Source: Turnera subulata | Taxonomy: Eukaryota; Streptophyta; Magnoliopsida; Malpighiales; Passifloraceae | Assembly (NCBI GenBank): GCA_028386065.3 | Contig: JAKUCV010001054.1 | Location: 146,881-210,880, forward strand | DNA length: 64,000 nt | Direction of reading: 5' to 3' | In this document: in pieces, positions 46,622 through 59,312 of the stretch | Layout of the letters: each line of letters begins with the position of its first letter | Position numbering within the stretch: the first letter of the stretch is position 1 | The notes under the pieces: model-generated | The model's input: only the letters and a program-made list of their open reading frames with translations | The model's database searches: none | What the model was told of the DNA's origin: nothing | Program-made: the position numbers and the translations under genes

Positions 46622-49415
46622 CTTACAAGGAAAGTATTTGTACAAGTGAGGGGAGAGAAAAAGGGTACTGAAAATGTAGATAAGATCATTCTGGGGAGAA
46701 ACAAGTTGGAGAAATTTAGTTTTAAATTTCAGCCGGCACTAAACACAGTAGTTTTGTGTTTCGTAGGCGCCAACTAGTAATGTTTCTTATGGGAAAAGGG
46801 TAGTTTATGCCAATGTCCAACTACTTGCATTATATTAGCTCTCTACAGGCTGTTTTGCATCCTAAATCGTGAAAGGTTTGTCAATCGGATGCGTTTTTAA
46901 AACTCTCCAATTTAACAGACAGAAACACCAGCTGATCGGAATTCTTCCTATCGCCTACTTGGACACGAAGTACAGCTTGACACAAAAAAGTTTCAGTTTC
47001 CGCCTATTTACCTTAATGGTTCTGCCTAGTGCCACTCTTCAGTTCTATTTCACCATCCAGTTCCAAAAGAAACAAATTTGCACGCTATTAATCTATCGTA
47101 CCCGAAAGATACTAGTAACCAAGAGGGATCGGCTTGTAGAGAATAACCACGCTATTATCAAAACTCATAATTAGGACAGTTCATTAATTAGCAGAGAATA
47201 ACTGGTACTTCTTTGACAGCACGTTGTAAGTCTTCTCCCTTGTGCACCACCAGAATATTGAAAAATGAATGAAGATGGCAGATACACCGAAAGGTTCGAA
47301 AGTTTCAATGCACGTCCAGTGTGCTCTCCAGGTTCTAATAGACGAAATCAATTGGGAGAAAGTGGTTTTTCTATAAATCGAATAGGCAACAAGACCATGT
47401 GCTATTATTATTGTTATAAAATACTAGTTGTCCTAGATCCGAGTGATGAACAGTCAAAGGTTTTGTTGTTTAACTGAACAAATGTTGAAAACAAGTGTTT
47501 GGTGGTTGAGGATTCGATGGTATACAACCTTCCAGAACCAGAAAAAAAAAAAAAAGAATATATAAAATGTTTCCAGAAACTCCGACCTTTCGCACCTTCA
47601 CAGTTGACAGCCAGCCCCATAAACCATGCTCTATTTGATCCTTCCGTGAGCTCTGTGGCTCGATATGCAAAATTTGACCTCTACCTTAAATTAAAAGTTC
47701 CTCGACCTTATTTTTTTTGGAAAAGCCATTTGAGCCAGGAGGAAATGATGAAACAGGATTACTGTCGGTGTTCAGTGATTCTTATTAACACTCCAATTAT
47801 TGTATTTGTCAATAAATCATCCTTGCATTTTCTCGAAAGCTAGTGGAGTTAGGTGCCTCTTATACTTTATTACATTTTTAGAAACAATCAACTGTAAATG
47901 CGAAGCATATTAAGGCTAATTTTTTTTGCCTGGCCGGTCCAATTAAGATTGGTAGGGACAACAACTCTTAGACAGCAAAATTCTTCTGACACAATGCCAA
48001 TGCCAGGACATCAAGGGTCATACGATATGGGTAGAATTATTGTTTAAACTTTCATAAAATGGCTATCAAAATACAGTTGTATGCTACATATATTCCTCTG
48101 CAGAAAAAGAAAACTATGTTATCCCGGTATATTGTTTATTCTTCTAAACACTGTGTTCCAATTCATTGAATAACGTCTTATTTTCAGGCCTCCACTTCTG
48201 AATGAAAAAGAAGGTGAGACACCATATTTGTGTCGGCCATCTTAGTGCCTGTTCACGTGGGTGTCTAGGAAACTTGCAGGTTTAAGAGATAGTGAATGGC
48301 ATAGGCATCAAAATCCAATTTACAGGATTTTCCTACAACACAAATATGGTTTCGAATATCTGTATTACCAATAGAAAAGAGTCCGAACATCTGTTATATG
48401 ATAATTGATAACATCTCGCAATTTACAGGATTTTCCTACAACATAGTTGCCCACTCACCCCTCACGAGGTGCCCTCTCTAGGATTCATTCATGTACTCAA
48501 GGTTTCGAACAACGGGAGCCAGTAGGAAGCCATCAAGGCCGAACCCATTGGACTGGAACTTTAGGGCCTCCACTTGGGTTTACTAGCTCGCGCGGAGGAA
48601 GAAGAAAACAACGATAGTATTCCATGCCAACGCCAGTCACAGGCACTCTTCCCCACCGCAGGGGTGGTTAATGGATGCATAACCAATCATGAAGCTGCAC
48701 CCACTTCAAGCCAGTCCAGTTAGAATTCGTTACCGATTGTATTCTCTGAAAAACCTACGAGGGCTTAAGAGATTTTGAGTGGGCACGATGTCAGAGTGGG
48801 CACGATGTCACTTGCAATTAGTATATAGACTAGTAAGAATGCCACTACATTTTACCAAGGTTTTTCGGGTACGCGTTCTCTACTGGAGTTTTGAGTAAAA
48901 CATCCATTTTCTTGGAATCTCATGATGCCAAACTCAGAAGACACTATATCTGATGAGTGCAGCAGTAGCCACACACTGTATTTTCTTTGATCAGATGTAA
49001 TATTCAAAAGAGAATAATCTTGCAATTGCCCTAAATCAGCCACACCAATTATTTCCTTCTGGCAAATTGATATCGCAGAACAATCTTACATAACTAATTA
49101 GAGTACCAAACTAATGGCATAAATCATATCGAACCATGACAGAGAATCAGCACTGGTCATATCCAACCAAATCTATTTTTCAAGCACGCTGAAATTTTGG
49201 AATTTCACCAGCCAGCACAGAACCAAGTCTTTCATAACAACCACGAAGGCAACGTATTTAAAGTTCATGGTTCAGCACCAAAAAATTATTAAATGTTGAC
49301 AGTTCATAAAAGACGGCTACAGCTTCATCATCATCGCTTGCATAAATAGAGAAGCAAGGCCCGCAGTTCAAAAGCTAAATAATTCATATATGCCAAAAGC
49401 AATGGGGATCCCCAC
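46622..49415. other. Spacer with 3' flank of the amidotransferase gene
   Basis: No supported gene. The first 200-300 bases are probably the 3' UTR. It contains a 25-base direct repeat (48316-48340 and 48419-48443) and a 17-base tandem duplication (48777-48810). A GGGTTCGGCC on the minus strand (near 48530) could be a decayed SINE B box, but no matching A box is convincing. Confidence 0.5.
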
Positions 49416-51484
49416 TTAAGCATTCAGGGCTGAGTTCCTCCTGCACTCGCTCAACATATCCATATAGAACTGGCACCTGCTGATGTCACTTCCAAAATTG
49501 CTCACACACTGCAGAAAAGATGTGAATAAAATGTTATTCCAGAAGGAATCTACAATATCTATTAGTTTAGTTTGCAGAAAGCAAGAGAACAAACTTGGAA
49601 ATTTTAACGAATACGAAAAATAAAATAAGCATCTATTAACAACTTACAGCTTCAATTAACAATAAGAAAAAGGTTTTCAACAACTTGAGCAGTATACAGT
49701 AATCCACTAGAACTTCTAAAACTATCTTCATCTGGTGACATGGTATACGAATTACATTTTTTCAAATAATTGTCAGAAGGACTTGGTTCCAGACAAGTAT
49801 TGGCTTACCCAGACACCCTTGCATAGTTGCAGTGTGCTAGATAGCGGAAAATGATCAAATTAAGGATATACAATTCAACTTGCCAAACCTTGTTGATAGT
49901 TGTTATTATTAGACAGGGACGTCCAAAATATACTTTACGAACGTAATGAAACCACACTCTTTGATTACTCCATTGACTATTTAAGAAAGCAAATCCATCT
50001 TTCTGACACCAACTAACTACAGAAACAAGGGTGTAGGTACATACATCTTGGAAGGCCTTGGAGTGAACACTGCATGCATCAGCACCCATACTGCCTGCGG
50101 GTGGGGCTGGGGCAGCAGCAGCAGCCTCTGAGACAACAGTCTCGTGTTGAATTGTACGAGGGCCCATCACAGCATCTACAGCTCTGTGTGCCACAGCACT
50201 ACCAGTGCCAAAAGCCATTCCTAAAAAAAGAGGAGAAAATGGACAAAAGAACCATGAGCATCCTTCAACAAATAACCATATAAAAATAGAGCTCGTTTGC
50301 AGGCAATGGACAATGATTTGCTCACATACCTTGAGCAATGGTTGAACCAATGCCTCCAAGCAGTGATCCACCACCGCTGCTCTGAGCAGGAGCAGGAGGG
50401 GGAGCATGGTTAACTGCAGCAATGAGAGAGATATTAAAAGCCAAAATTTCTAAAACTCCTTGATCACCATGAAAAGATTAAAGGAATCAAGAAGATAAAT
50501 GCGGAAGTGGATGCTATACGAAAATAGCTTATGGCATAAAGATACAAATGGAGATCAGGTCAACTATATGTTTTGAGAATATGGGATTTGAAGGTACCAG
50601 GTTGGGGTGGTGGGCTGCATGCTGGTGCTGGGCGAGGAGCTGGGCGAGAAGCAGATCTTCCTGCAAAATTGTTTAAGCAAGTTAAATTAGAAAGACAGAA
50701 TCATGTAAGAATATATGGAACATCACAACTGCATAGACAAAGAATAATCCCATGCCCAGACAGAATGTAATACCAAAAGCACAAAAAGGATCCCAATACA
50801 GCATCTGTATACCAATGCGTAAGGAATGTCCTAGACACACCAAATACCAGAAACATTGAACCTCCACAGCCAGATAACCAGCCTTAGAACCTTACAAAAA
50901 AATAGATGCATAGAAATAACAAAACAAAGGCGCGAATGATCATCTAGAAGATCAAATGAAGGTAAACATCAATGACAAGCCGGTTCATCAAGTTACCAAG
51001 GGTTATGGAAAACAGCGCTTATAAATACACACATCAGAAGGAAATTTCATAAAAACTTCCAGCAATGCATCTAAAACCCATCTAATCCACCCAGAAACGG
51101 GCATCAATCAATCAAACAACATGCATATTAATCGCCCACTCATGGAGTTCTAGAAGACAGAAAGCTTCAAACTTTAGGGCTGAGTACCAGATGAAGATCA
51201 ATACAGACATAAAGCGTCAAAATCCCAAAACTGAAACCAACCCTAAAACACAAAAATCTCAAAACAAGCTCCACTGATATTAAAAAAAACAAAACAAAAA
51301 AAGGGGAAAGTTGTCAAAGCAAAGCCCTCTACATCTTCTGAGGATCGTTTCTCAATTTTTTTTTGTTTGACCAACAGAATTGGAAATGAAACACAACACT
51401 TTTGAGAATCAGCAAGAAATAAGGAAAACAGATGCATAAATGTCATAGATCTATAGGCTTACCTCCAGAGCTTCTGCGAGGCAT
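49416..51484 (-). CDS. Twin CX9C (CHCH domain) protein, CHCHD2/CHCHD10-like
   Basis: Five exons on the minus strand: 51484-51463, 50660-50598, 50413-50330, 50220-50045 and 49508-49416. All junctions are GT-AG and the phases join, giving 145 residues. The N-terminus is Arg/Ser/Pro/Ala-rich (MPRRSSGGRSASRPAPRP), as in proteins sent to mitochondria. A Gly-rich hydrophobic middle follows (SLLGGIGSTIAQGMAFGTGSA). The C-terminus has the CHCH fold with two CX9C motifs: Cys106/Cys116 and Cys127/Cys137. Such proteins are oxidised by the Mia40 (CHCHD4) pathway in the intermembrane space. The layout matches the CHCHD2/10 group, including the small Arabidopsis At12Cys proteins. The first exon of only 22 bases was assigned from the ATG followed by GGAG|GTAAGC. 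Intact. Confidence 0.92.
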
Positions 51485-51600
51485 GGTGATTGATAGAGGC
51501 GGCGACTTGGATAGAGAGTTCTAGACAGGGAGAGAGATTGAGAGAGATAAGCTTCGTTGGGTCTTGTTTGTTGAGTTCCCCTAAACCCTGTTAACTTGAT

Positions 51601-51607
51601 TTTTATA
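51601..51607 (-). promoter_or_regulatory. TATA box of the CHCH gene
   Basis: TATAAAA on the minus strand about 117 bases upstream of the ATG. A telo-box AAACCCT (51583-51589, plus strand) lies just downstream. Both are common in promoters of housekeeping and mitochondrial-protein genes. Confidence 0.55.
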
Positions 51608-52138
51608 CCAAGAATGAGGAGGTTAGAGGATCAGACGAAGGAGACGTGGCGACAAATGAGTGGTCAAAAGCTTACACTTTGGTGGGTGTTTTTGACTTTT
51701 CCTTCTCATAACTCATCGAGATTTGAGTTTTGATAGAGGTGCAAGAACTTTGCGTAGGCTTGGCAGTAGAGGAACCCTTAGGATGATTGATGCGCGTGGT
51801 GCCAACAGGGCTTCTGCTGGGATTTATTTTTTGTTTTTTTTCTGGAAACTGCCGTTAAGAGGGAGACGGAAGGTGAAAAATATGCATTGTTTTTGGATAT
51901 TCCCTGTTTATGCTTTGCTAATCTTTACTTTTTTATTTTCCTATTTTGGTCATTTATAACCACCAAGAGGAGAAAAGAGAAAATAATTAGCGGGAACTAC
52001 CTCCAGGCTCTGTCTACACTTGATATTACATAAATCTGAACAAATCTTTTAAATTAATAAGAAAACAAAAATAATAAACCGATAGTTTGGCCTTTACATC
52101 TCACAGCATGCTAACAAAACCCACACAAAGAACCATCC
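51608..52138. other. Upstream spacer of the CHCH gene
   Basis: No gene or repeat recognised. AT-rich up to the LINE fragment. Confidence 0.55.
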
Positions 52139-53819
52139 CCCTTGTTCGAAGGTCTTTTATGTTTGGCAGATGATCTTATGATTTTTTCAAATGGTAGTCT
52201 TGATGTTGCTTATGCTGTAAAGCAAATTTTGAAGGAATTTTATGCACTTTCTAGCCTTAAATTCAACCCAGTAAAGTGTGAAGTATTTCTGGCTAGAGTT
52301 TCGGGTCTTTATTCAGAGTATTTCCTTCAATTAGGTGGCTTCAAACTTGGTACACTCCATGTTCGTTATCTTGGAGTACCTCTTGCCTCGGGTAAATTAT
52401 CATTTCAACACTGTAAATCCCTAATAGAGAAAATTGTGGCTGGTATAACTCACTGGAGTGCTGGATTGTTGTCCTTTGCTGGTAAATTGTAGGTGGTTAT
52501 ATCTGTCTTGTTCAGTATTCAAAACTACTATGCCAACATTTTTATTTTACCTGCACGAGTGCTTAAGGAGATTGAGCGCCACTGCACTGTTTTCCATTGG
52601 TCTAGTGATGCTTCTAACGCTCAAAAGGCAAAAGTCTCCTAGTTCGATTTAGCTTTACCAAAGTAAGAAGGTAGGCTTGGGATTAAATAGCTTAAGGATT
52701 GGAATTCTGCTTGTATTGCACGCAACTTATGGAACATTTTGCTTAAGGCAATATCCCTTTGGGTAGCATGAGTTTATGCTTATTACATTAAGCATTGAAG
52801 TTTATGGAGCATTGATATCCCAGTCGACTACTCATGGAGCTTCCTGAAAATCCTAAAGCTGCGTCCTCAACTTTTTTGCCAGATTTACACATGTCATTGG
52901 TGATGGAAGTGACAATTTCTTTTGGTAGGATTCATGGCTGTTTTGAGATTCTTTATGCTCGTTAGTGAGGCTAAGTCTTATTACTAGCTAACAAATCCTT
53001 CTTTATGCCAAAGTGAGCCATAGAATTTCCAATTATACATGGTCTTGGCCAACATCCAAATCGCCTCTCATCTCTCAGCTTCAATCTGAAGTTGCTAGTA
53101 TTACACCGTTATGAGTCCTGATGATGTTGTGTGGACATCATCTCCTTCTCGCTGTTTCATAGTGAGGAGTGCATGGGAATTAATTCACTCTAAGCATCCA
53201 AGAGTTGATTGGTTTAAGCTCATTTGGTCTTTTGGTTACATTTCTAAGCACAGCTTCATCGCCTGGTTAGCAATCCAACCGATTGGCTACTCGTTCTAGA
53301 TTGAGACATTGGGGTATTATCTCTAATGCCTCCTGCTTATTTTACTCCCATCCTGATGAGAATCGAGATCACCTTTATTTTGCATGCCCTTATTCTTCTA
53401 ATATCAGGTCAAAGTTACTATCTTACTGCCTTGTTACAAAGGTGGTATGGGATTGGAGTTCTGAATTCCAATGGTCAAAATCTTACTTGCAAAAAAGAAA
53501 CATTAAATCTATGATTTTGTGTTGCTGCATGCATTTATCATATATGGCGAGAGCAAATCGTCGTTGCTTCACAGGTTGCTCTTATTCTGCTGATTGTCTC
53601 CAATATGTGCTTTGACATCAAGCTGCGGGTTTTAGGGTCTTGATCATTTGAAGTCAAGGCCTCTTTCACAAAAGATGCAAATTTTATGCAATTTTTGGGA
53701 CTCCGATTTGTATAACATTGTAGTTTTGTAATAGTAGCCTCTGCTCTATTATTTGTAAAGTTGTTAGGACTTTTCCTGATCAAGTTATAGCAATGGAAAG
53801 TTTGATGACCTAAAAAAAG
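52139..53819 (+). mobile_element. 5'-truncated LINE with RT C-terminal and zf-RVT regions, decayed
   Basis: The first readable codons give LCLADDLMIFSNG, the catalytic FADD-type motif of a non-LTR reverse transcriptase with Leu for Phe. The usual C-terminal RT text follows (FNPVKCEVF, VRYLGVPLASGKLSF, WSAGLLSFAGKL) and then the zf-RVT region (FIVRSAWELIHSK...LIWSFGYISKHSFIAWLA). Many stops and frameshifts are present. The 3' end is ATGGAAAGTTTGATGACC plus a short A run (53812-53818). Flanking CCCACACAAAG (52120-52130) and CCCACAAAGG (53820-53829) may be an imperfect target duplication. L1-type, 5'-truncated at integration as is usual. Confidence 0.85.
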
Positions 53820-54107
53820 CCCACAAAGGAGATCCTTTTGTTTTGTATATCGACTGCGCTACTTGCAGGAAACCAAACACCATTACGTTCCACACGTCTT
53901 ATTAACAGGAAATAGCAACTATGGAGTAAACAACAAGGAAAATATATACATACATATATACATAATGCTACAATACAACATCAGATAATTTACATGCATC
54001 ATCTAACAAAATTATCCCCTTCTCTTTCATCAAAATGGGAAGCAATTATTTCCCGTCATGATCGATCTCCTTTACCTACAAAACTATATAACACAATCTT
54101 TTTCTTA

Positions 54108-56890
54108 TTACCTTCTCATAACTTGCTGGTGTATCACTAGCACAGAGGCTGTGCCAGAGAAATCAACGGCCGAGACAATGTCGCCAACAATTCCCAATGC
54201 TTGTGTCGCGTCCCAATCCGCTAATCCTTGAAGAATCACCGGATTTATCCCTTGCTCTCTTCCCATAATCCACAGGTCAACATGGTCCTCGTTGATGGCA
54301 CGAATGGTAGTCAATGTATCTTCTCCATCCGCCACCACCACCTCCCTATACACCACTTGCTGATTCCTTTCATGCCTTGTCCAGAACCATATGATCACAC
54401 CATCGTCAAGCTTCTTTTCCAACTCAACTTCACCTGCTTGATTCCTGGGTAGAAACCTGATCAGGGTAAGCTGCACAAGAGGGTTCATCGCCATCTTGTC
54501 TGCGAATGCTAGTGCTTCTCTAGCATCTGCTCCTCCCAAGAAAAGCATAACGAAGTGGTAAGCTCCGCGGGGGAAGGAAGGGCCGAAGAGTGGGTTTTGA
54601 AAGGGAGTCCTGTGGACAAGAACGCCGACGGAGCAAGGGGAATGTTGCAGGACTTTTGATACCAGAGATGGGGATCCGGCCAGATCCATGCCCGCCTCTT
54701 CAAAGGGCAAAAGGATGAAAATGACTTCATTGATCAAGGCCAACCCGCAGATGTCTTGGTACATTGTTCCTTTAGGCACGACGGCAGTGAAGGAATGGAG
54801 CTTTACTACTTGGCCTCTGTTTTCCTGATAACGCCTCAGGGCAGTGTGGATGGAATCATGCTCTGCGTACTTGGAAGGGAGTTGCTGGGTTTTGTGGTCT
54901 ACTACGAGTGGATTCCCTCGGCCAGTGAGTTCAATCAGGTTTAGAGCAAAGATGGAGAAAGGGTTTTCTGGAGATGGGTGAATGATTTCCAGTAGATTGA
55001 CCAGACCAGTCACAGTATCGTGGTCATGGACACATGCTAGTATTTTAAGCTCCTTGCCCAGGGCTGTGTGTTGAATGGTTCTCCTCTTGCTTAACATGTA
55101 CGGACGAGTTGGATCGTAGAGTATTGTGATTAGGGGAGTGCAAATAGCACTTACTGCTGTTGTTAAAACTATCATTAAAGAGTAGGTTGGCAAGCCTACT
55201 ATCTGCTGAAGAAAAAACACAATGGTTTCAGCAAATTGAGATCAAGAAAAGGCATATACTGATTGATTGCTTCATTAATGAGAATGGCTTTCCTCTTCTT
55301 TTTTCTTTCTAATAAAAAAAAAGAAAAGACAAATAATCCTTATCACACCTGTGAAAAGAGGAATACTAAATCACAACAATACTAGGTAGAGAAATCCAGT
55401 AAGCTTAAAAACACATACCCTTTTGTCCATCCAGTGCATGATTAGACAATATTCCAACTGGCCTCTTAAGCTTAACATGAGGCTGAGAGTGAGAGCATCC
55501 CTCCATGGAATTTTGACTAACATAGCAGCCCCAAAAGTTGCAAGCAGTTTGGAGACATATCCTGCCACAGTCATGGTAAAAATCGGTGCCAAATGTGACC
55601 AAGGAACACTTGCAATGGAATAAATATCCACGTACATTCCAATAAAGGCATAGCCAAAAGGCATAAGGAATCCCATTAACAAAGTCTCAGTTCTCTCCAC
55701 CATAATGGATCCTATAGGGGGGCCATCTGGCGTAAACAACCCCACCCACATGCATCCAGTTATAATACCCAAACCAAACATATCAGCTAAGAACCCCATG
55801 GACAGAACTGCCAATAGAATGCCAACCACAAAGAATTGATGCACAACTTGCCCCTGAGTTTTTTCCATAATCCACATCATCGCCTGAGGCACCACCGTGA
55901 ATGTGAAAATCAAGAAGATTATCATCGCGATTGCTTGCCAGACCACACATTGACGACAATCATCGGCCTGTTTCATTGCCTCGAACAGAATCATGAAGAG
56001 GATCCCTACCAGGTCCACCACAACAATGACGGACAGGGCCATTCTTCCAACCTCGGAGCTCAGGAGGTTCAGCTCCTGAAGGATGGGATACATCACGAAG
56101 AAACCCGTTACAGCTACTGATAAAGCAACCGCGCCCATTGAAGACACCTTGGAGAATTCTTTATCCATGTAGGGCCTAATGATGATTGCAATCACAATAT
56201 CTATTGCCAGGGGAACAAACATTGAAACAAACGCTATAATCCTGTGCTTCCTTTTGGAATTAAACGCCAGGGTGATATCCATTTTAACCCCGGTTGTGAA
56301 AAAGAAGTACATGAAACTGATAAGCCCCATATTGGCAACCACGTATCTAACATCCGGGGTGAGGATAACTTCATTGTACCTGCTGCTTATTCCAAGAAGG
56401 GAAGGCCCAACGATCACACCACCCTGCAAATTAAATTAAAGAAATGGATAACATAAATTAATCATCAAAGCAAAAGCGAAGCAGCACATAATCTCATCCA
56501 TCAAAGGAATCTTATCTATTAATTATATCAAATTCATTAAATATTGACAGGAAAGGAAACAACACAAGACAGGAAATCTAATCAAATGTCGGAAAAAAAA
56601 AAACACACCAAAAATATATATGTGGAAGGAATACTTACAATGATCTCGGATACCACCTTGGGCTGTCGAAAAGGTTTGAGAAGAAACCGAACAATGCGAG
56701 TTGAAACCGCGACAACGATTCCTATAAGCAATATCTGGCCAAACAGGGAGGTCCGTCTGCCGCTATGCAATTCTGTACAGACAAGGGGGGTCACAGGGGT
56801 AGGAGGAACAAGAGCCTTCAAGACATTACCACGAACATGCCACGATTCTGAGAACAATGAATCCTGGACTTCGCTATCTAGTATAACCAT
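54108..56890 (-). CDS. CHX-type cation/H+ antiporter (CPA2 family)
   Basis: Three exons on the minus strand: 56890-56639, 56423-55419 and 55205-54108, with GT-AG junctions in phase 0, giving 784 residues, within the CHX range. The N-terminal half is a polytopic Na+/H+ exchanger domain: the first membrane segment is near residues 50-72, followed by PKVVSEII/GGVIVGPSLLG across intron 1 and about ten more hydrophobic segments. The C-terminal hydrophilic part (from about residue 450) has the two USP-like regulatory regions of CHX proteins (KELKILACVHDHDTVTGLVNLLE...; YHFVMLFLGGADAREALAFA...). Such proteins exchange K+ or other monovalent cations for H+ at endomembranes or the plasma membrane. The segment usually reading NTKGLVEL is LSLRGQLEY here, so the subgroup is uncertain. 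The acceptor of exon 3 is CAGCAG, allowing one Gln more or less. No damage. Confidence 0.93.
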
Positions 56891-57600
56891 TAATCCTTAA
56901 CAGTGTAATGAGCCCGAAATTCTTAAGGAAACAGATTAACAACAGAAGAAAAAGAACACAAAAGAAGGAACAGAGAGAACGTTGCAGGTTGTGGGAGTGC
57001 GTCAATTGGGGTATGCGTGGGGGGCCGTGCATGCACTCCCTAGCTTCTTCCTTTGTTTTTGTTTTTTGACTATTTTGAAGTTGGTGTCTTCTCGTCCACA
57101 GGACAAGACTTAAATTCTTTTTACTTTCTTTTGATCATGTACTGCACATTCGTTTTGTGCATTCTCATCATCAAGGAATAAATTTTTTTTTTCGAGTATT
57201 GAAAAAACTCTTCCTAATTTAATTTTACTGGACGGTACTGTGTGGGAGTGGGAACATATGATATAAACTGAGTGTTTTTTTTTCCCCCCTTTTAATAGGG
57301 GAGGGCTCTCACCCCAAAGATATATCTATTTATGAAAAGTTGCATAATCACCATGAAAATTAGCCCAACGTAGTTACAGTTTTTTCTGGGGTTAAAAAAA
57401 ATATTTTTTTAGGACATGTGTGCTGTAATTTTTTTTTTTCGGAAACGGTATCCTGAGCTTTTACCTTGACTAAATATTCGACTCCAATCACACATCTGAT
57501 TATGATAGATGAGACTCCTAATAGAAATTTTCAGGCTAGACGAGGACTCAACCCGGAGCTTGGTTTTAGCAATTGGACCAACCCCACAAATCAATGTAGT
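56891..57600. other. Upstream region of the CHX gene
   Basis: No gene is visible. Poly-T runs and a pyrimidine-rich segment occur; a TATA box for the minus-strand gene was not resolved. Confidence 0.5.
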
Positions 57601-57611
57601 GCATGAACTTT

Positions 57612-57826
57612 TAGTGGGCCGCTCCATATTATATTTCTGGGCCCTTTTTTCCATGCCGGCTTCTTCCTTTACGACTAGGCCCAACACGGCTAAATCCGAA
57701 AACACATCTCCTCCATCCAGAAAAATCGAGTGCCCTAAATCCTAACCCTAGAAAATAAAAACGGAGGCCCGGAATCTTCGTTCTCGTTGTCTCTGTATTT
57801 GAGGGTTTAAATTTCTGTTCTTCTGG
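57612..57826 (+). promoter_or_regulatory. Housekeeping-type promoter with a probable 5' UTR exon
   Basis: Several site II-like motifs (GTGGGCCGC near 57614, TGGGCCC near 57638, AGGCCCAAC near 57677) precede a telo-box (AACCCTA, 57743-57749) and a leader ending TTCTG|GTAAGTG at 57826/57827, a strong splice donor. In plants this combination marks promoters of ribosomal-protein, snoRNA and other growth-related genes. A matching acceptor may be TCACTACAG at 58911. The product is not recognised. Confidence 0.45.
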
Positions 57827-58243
57827 TAAGTGATTCCCTTCCTTTCCTTTCCTTGTTCATTGTTCCTTTGGGTTTCTATTTGGTGTAAGTATATGAGCTT
57901 ATGCTTGTGAAGAATGGCAGTAGCGCCCATTTACGGTAACTGGTTTTCAATTAAAAACCTTTTATTTTGTTCAATGATTTTCAAATCATTCTTTTGTTAC
58001 AAAGTGGTATCCCAAGAATTGAATTTCTGAGCGTTAACTTATCCTTCCTCATCTATGTTATGATTGATTGCTTGCTTCTGTCATGAATTCCCTGCAGTCC
58101 TTTTTTACTGTTATAAAAGAAATATTTTTCTTGATTTTTGCAACTACTGTATGCCTGAATTCATGTGAGCATCTGATGATGAAAATGGATGGGTTTTGTA
58201 TCGTTAATCCAGTAGTGCAGCCGGGGTAGTGCTGCTACTGCTG

Positions 58244-58272
58244 GAGTGAGAGAGAGAGAGAGAGAGAGAGAG
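58244..58272 (+). repeat. (GA)n microsatellite
   Basis: A nearly pure GA run in the presumed intron. A complementary (TC)n run lies at 58408-58436, so the two could pair as a stem of about 28 bases across 136 bases. Confidence 0.85.
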
Positions 58273-58405
58273 GGAGATCCAAAGAGGACTTGAAGCGGCA
58301 AAAAGGTAGCATGTGGATATGGAAAAAAGAGACAGAGGGGATCATGATGCTCTTGTAATAGTTTTCAATCTGAATACCAATCCAATTTTGCCGCTCGTCT
58401 TCCTT

Positions 58406-58441
<36 letters not shown>

Positions 58442-58911
58442 GATGCAGTTCCTCCCTGTGTCTGTGCCTGGGTTCTCCTGATGCTCAGCTCCCATTCTGA
58501 AGGCTCACGTCTCAGCTCTTTTCTTGATATTGTCCCTTCCACATCCCAAAATTCCAAGCTAAGTGAAATTTTAATGTCATTAACAAGGCATTGCCTGTTC
58601 TTTTCTTTAATGATATTTCAATCAGTGGAAGAAATACGTGGCTTCGAAAATTTGTTATCTGTATAAACCAGAGCAACTTTCGTTTCCGCATGCTCCTAAC
58701 TAGCTTATTCAGCGCAAGAGTGATGCTTGATGCTTGGACTTGCTTCAATTTTTAACTGATTCTTCACTCTCTTTCTCCCACAAATATCTTCCATTTTTAT
58801 CTGATTGGGAAAAAAAATTCTGAGGTAGAAATTAAAGTTTTAGAGCCCAAATTGCTGTTAGTACACTTTAGGCAATTAAGCTCATTTAGCAATTAAATTT
58901 TGTCACTACAG

Positions 58912-59312
58912 ATCCACAATTTCATCCATAAATGGAAAATGGGGATGTGGTATGTGCAAAGTGTGGAGTACTTCGATCAGAAGATGGATGTGATCCGAGC
59001 TGCCTCACTGCTGTAGTTTTGAAAAGCAAGTTATGCCATGATAATATCTTCATTCTTTTTCATTTCATTCCCTCTTTAAGTTTAAATTTTTCCTTAAGAT
59101 TACATACTTTCGTCTTCTTTACATTTGCCATAGTATTTCTCTTTGTGATTCGGTGCCCTTCTTTGTCCTCATTGTGGGGATGCATGCGTGATAGTGGCGC
59201 TTTGGATGGACTTTCCATGGTAGGATTTCTACCTAAGAGGAGTAATGGCTTGTTGTGTTGGTTGTCGGACTGGTTGATTTGGAATTCGTATATGCTCGAG
59301 TTAGAGCTCTGA
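58912..59312 (+). CDS. Doubtful small exon with a Cys-containing N-terminus
   Basis: Following the acceptor at 58911, an ATG at 58932 opens a 126-codon frame. Only the first third looks protein-like: MENGDVVCAKCGVLRSEDGC, with CX2C and further Cys; the rest is hydrophobic and resembles translated intron. It may be the start of a spliced gene, a pseudogene or a non-coding transcript. No family is recognised, and no downstream exons could be joined with confidence. Confidence 0.25.

Noticed and set aside
46869..47174. 101-codon frame downstream of the amidotransferase gene
   Set aside because: No ATG-context, domain or splice support. Likely 3' flank.
53538..53783. Minus-strand frame over the LINE 3' end
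   Set aside because: It runs opposite to a clearly recognisable LINE and has no domain of its own.
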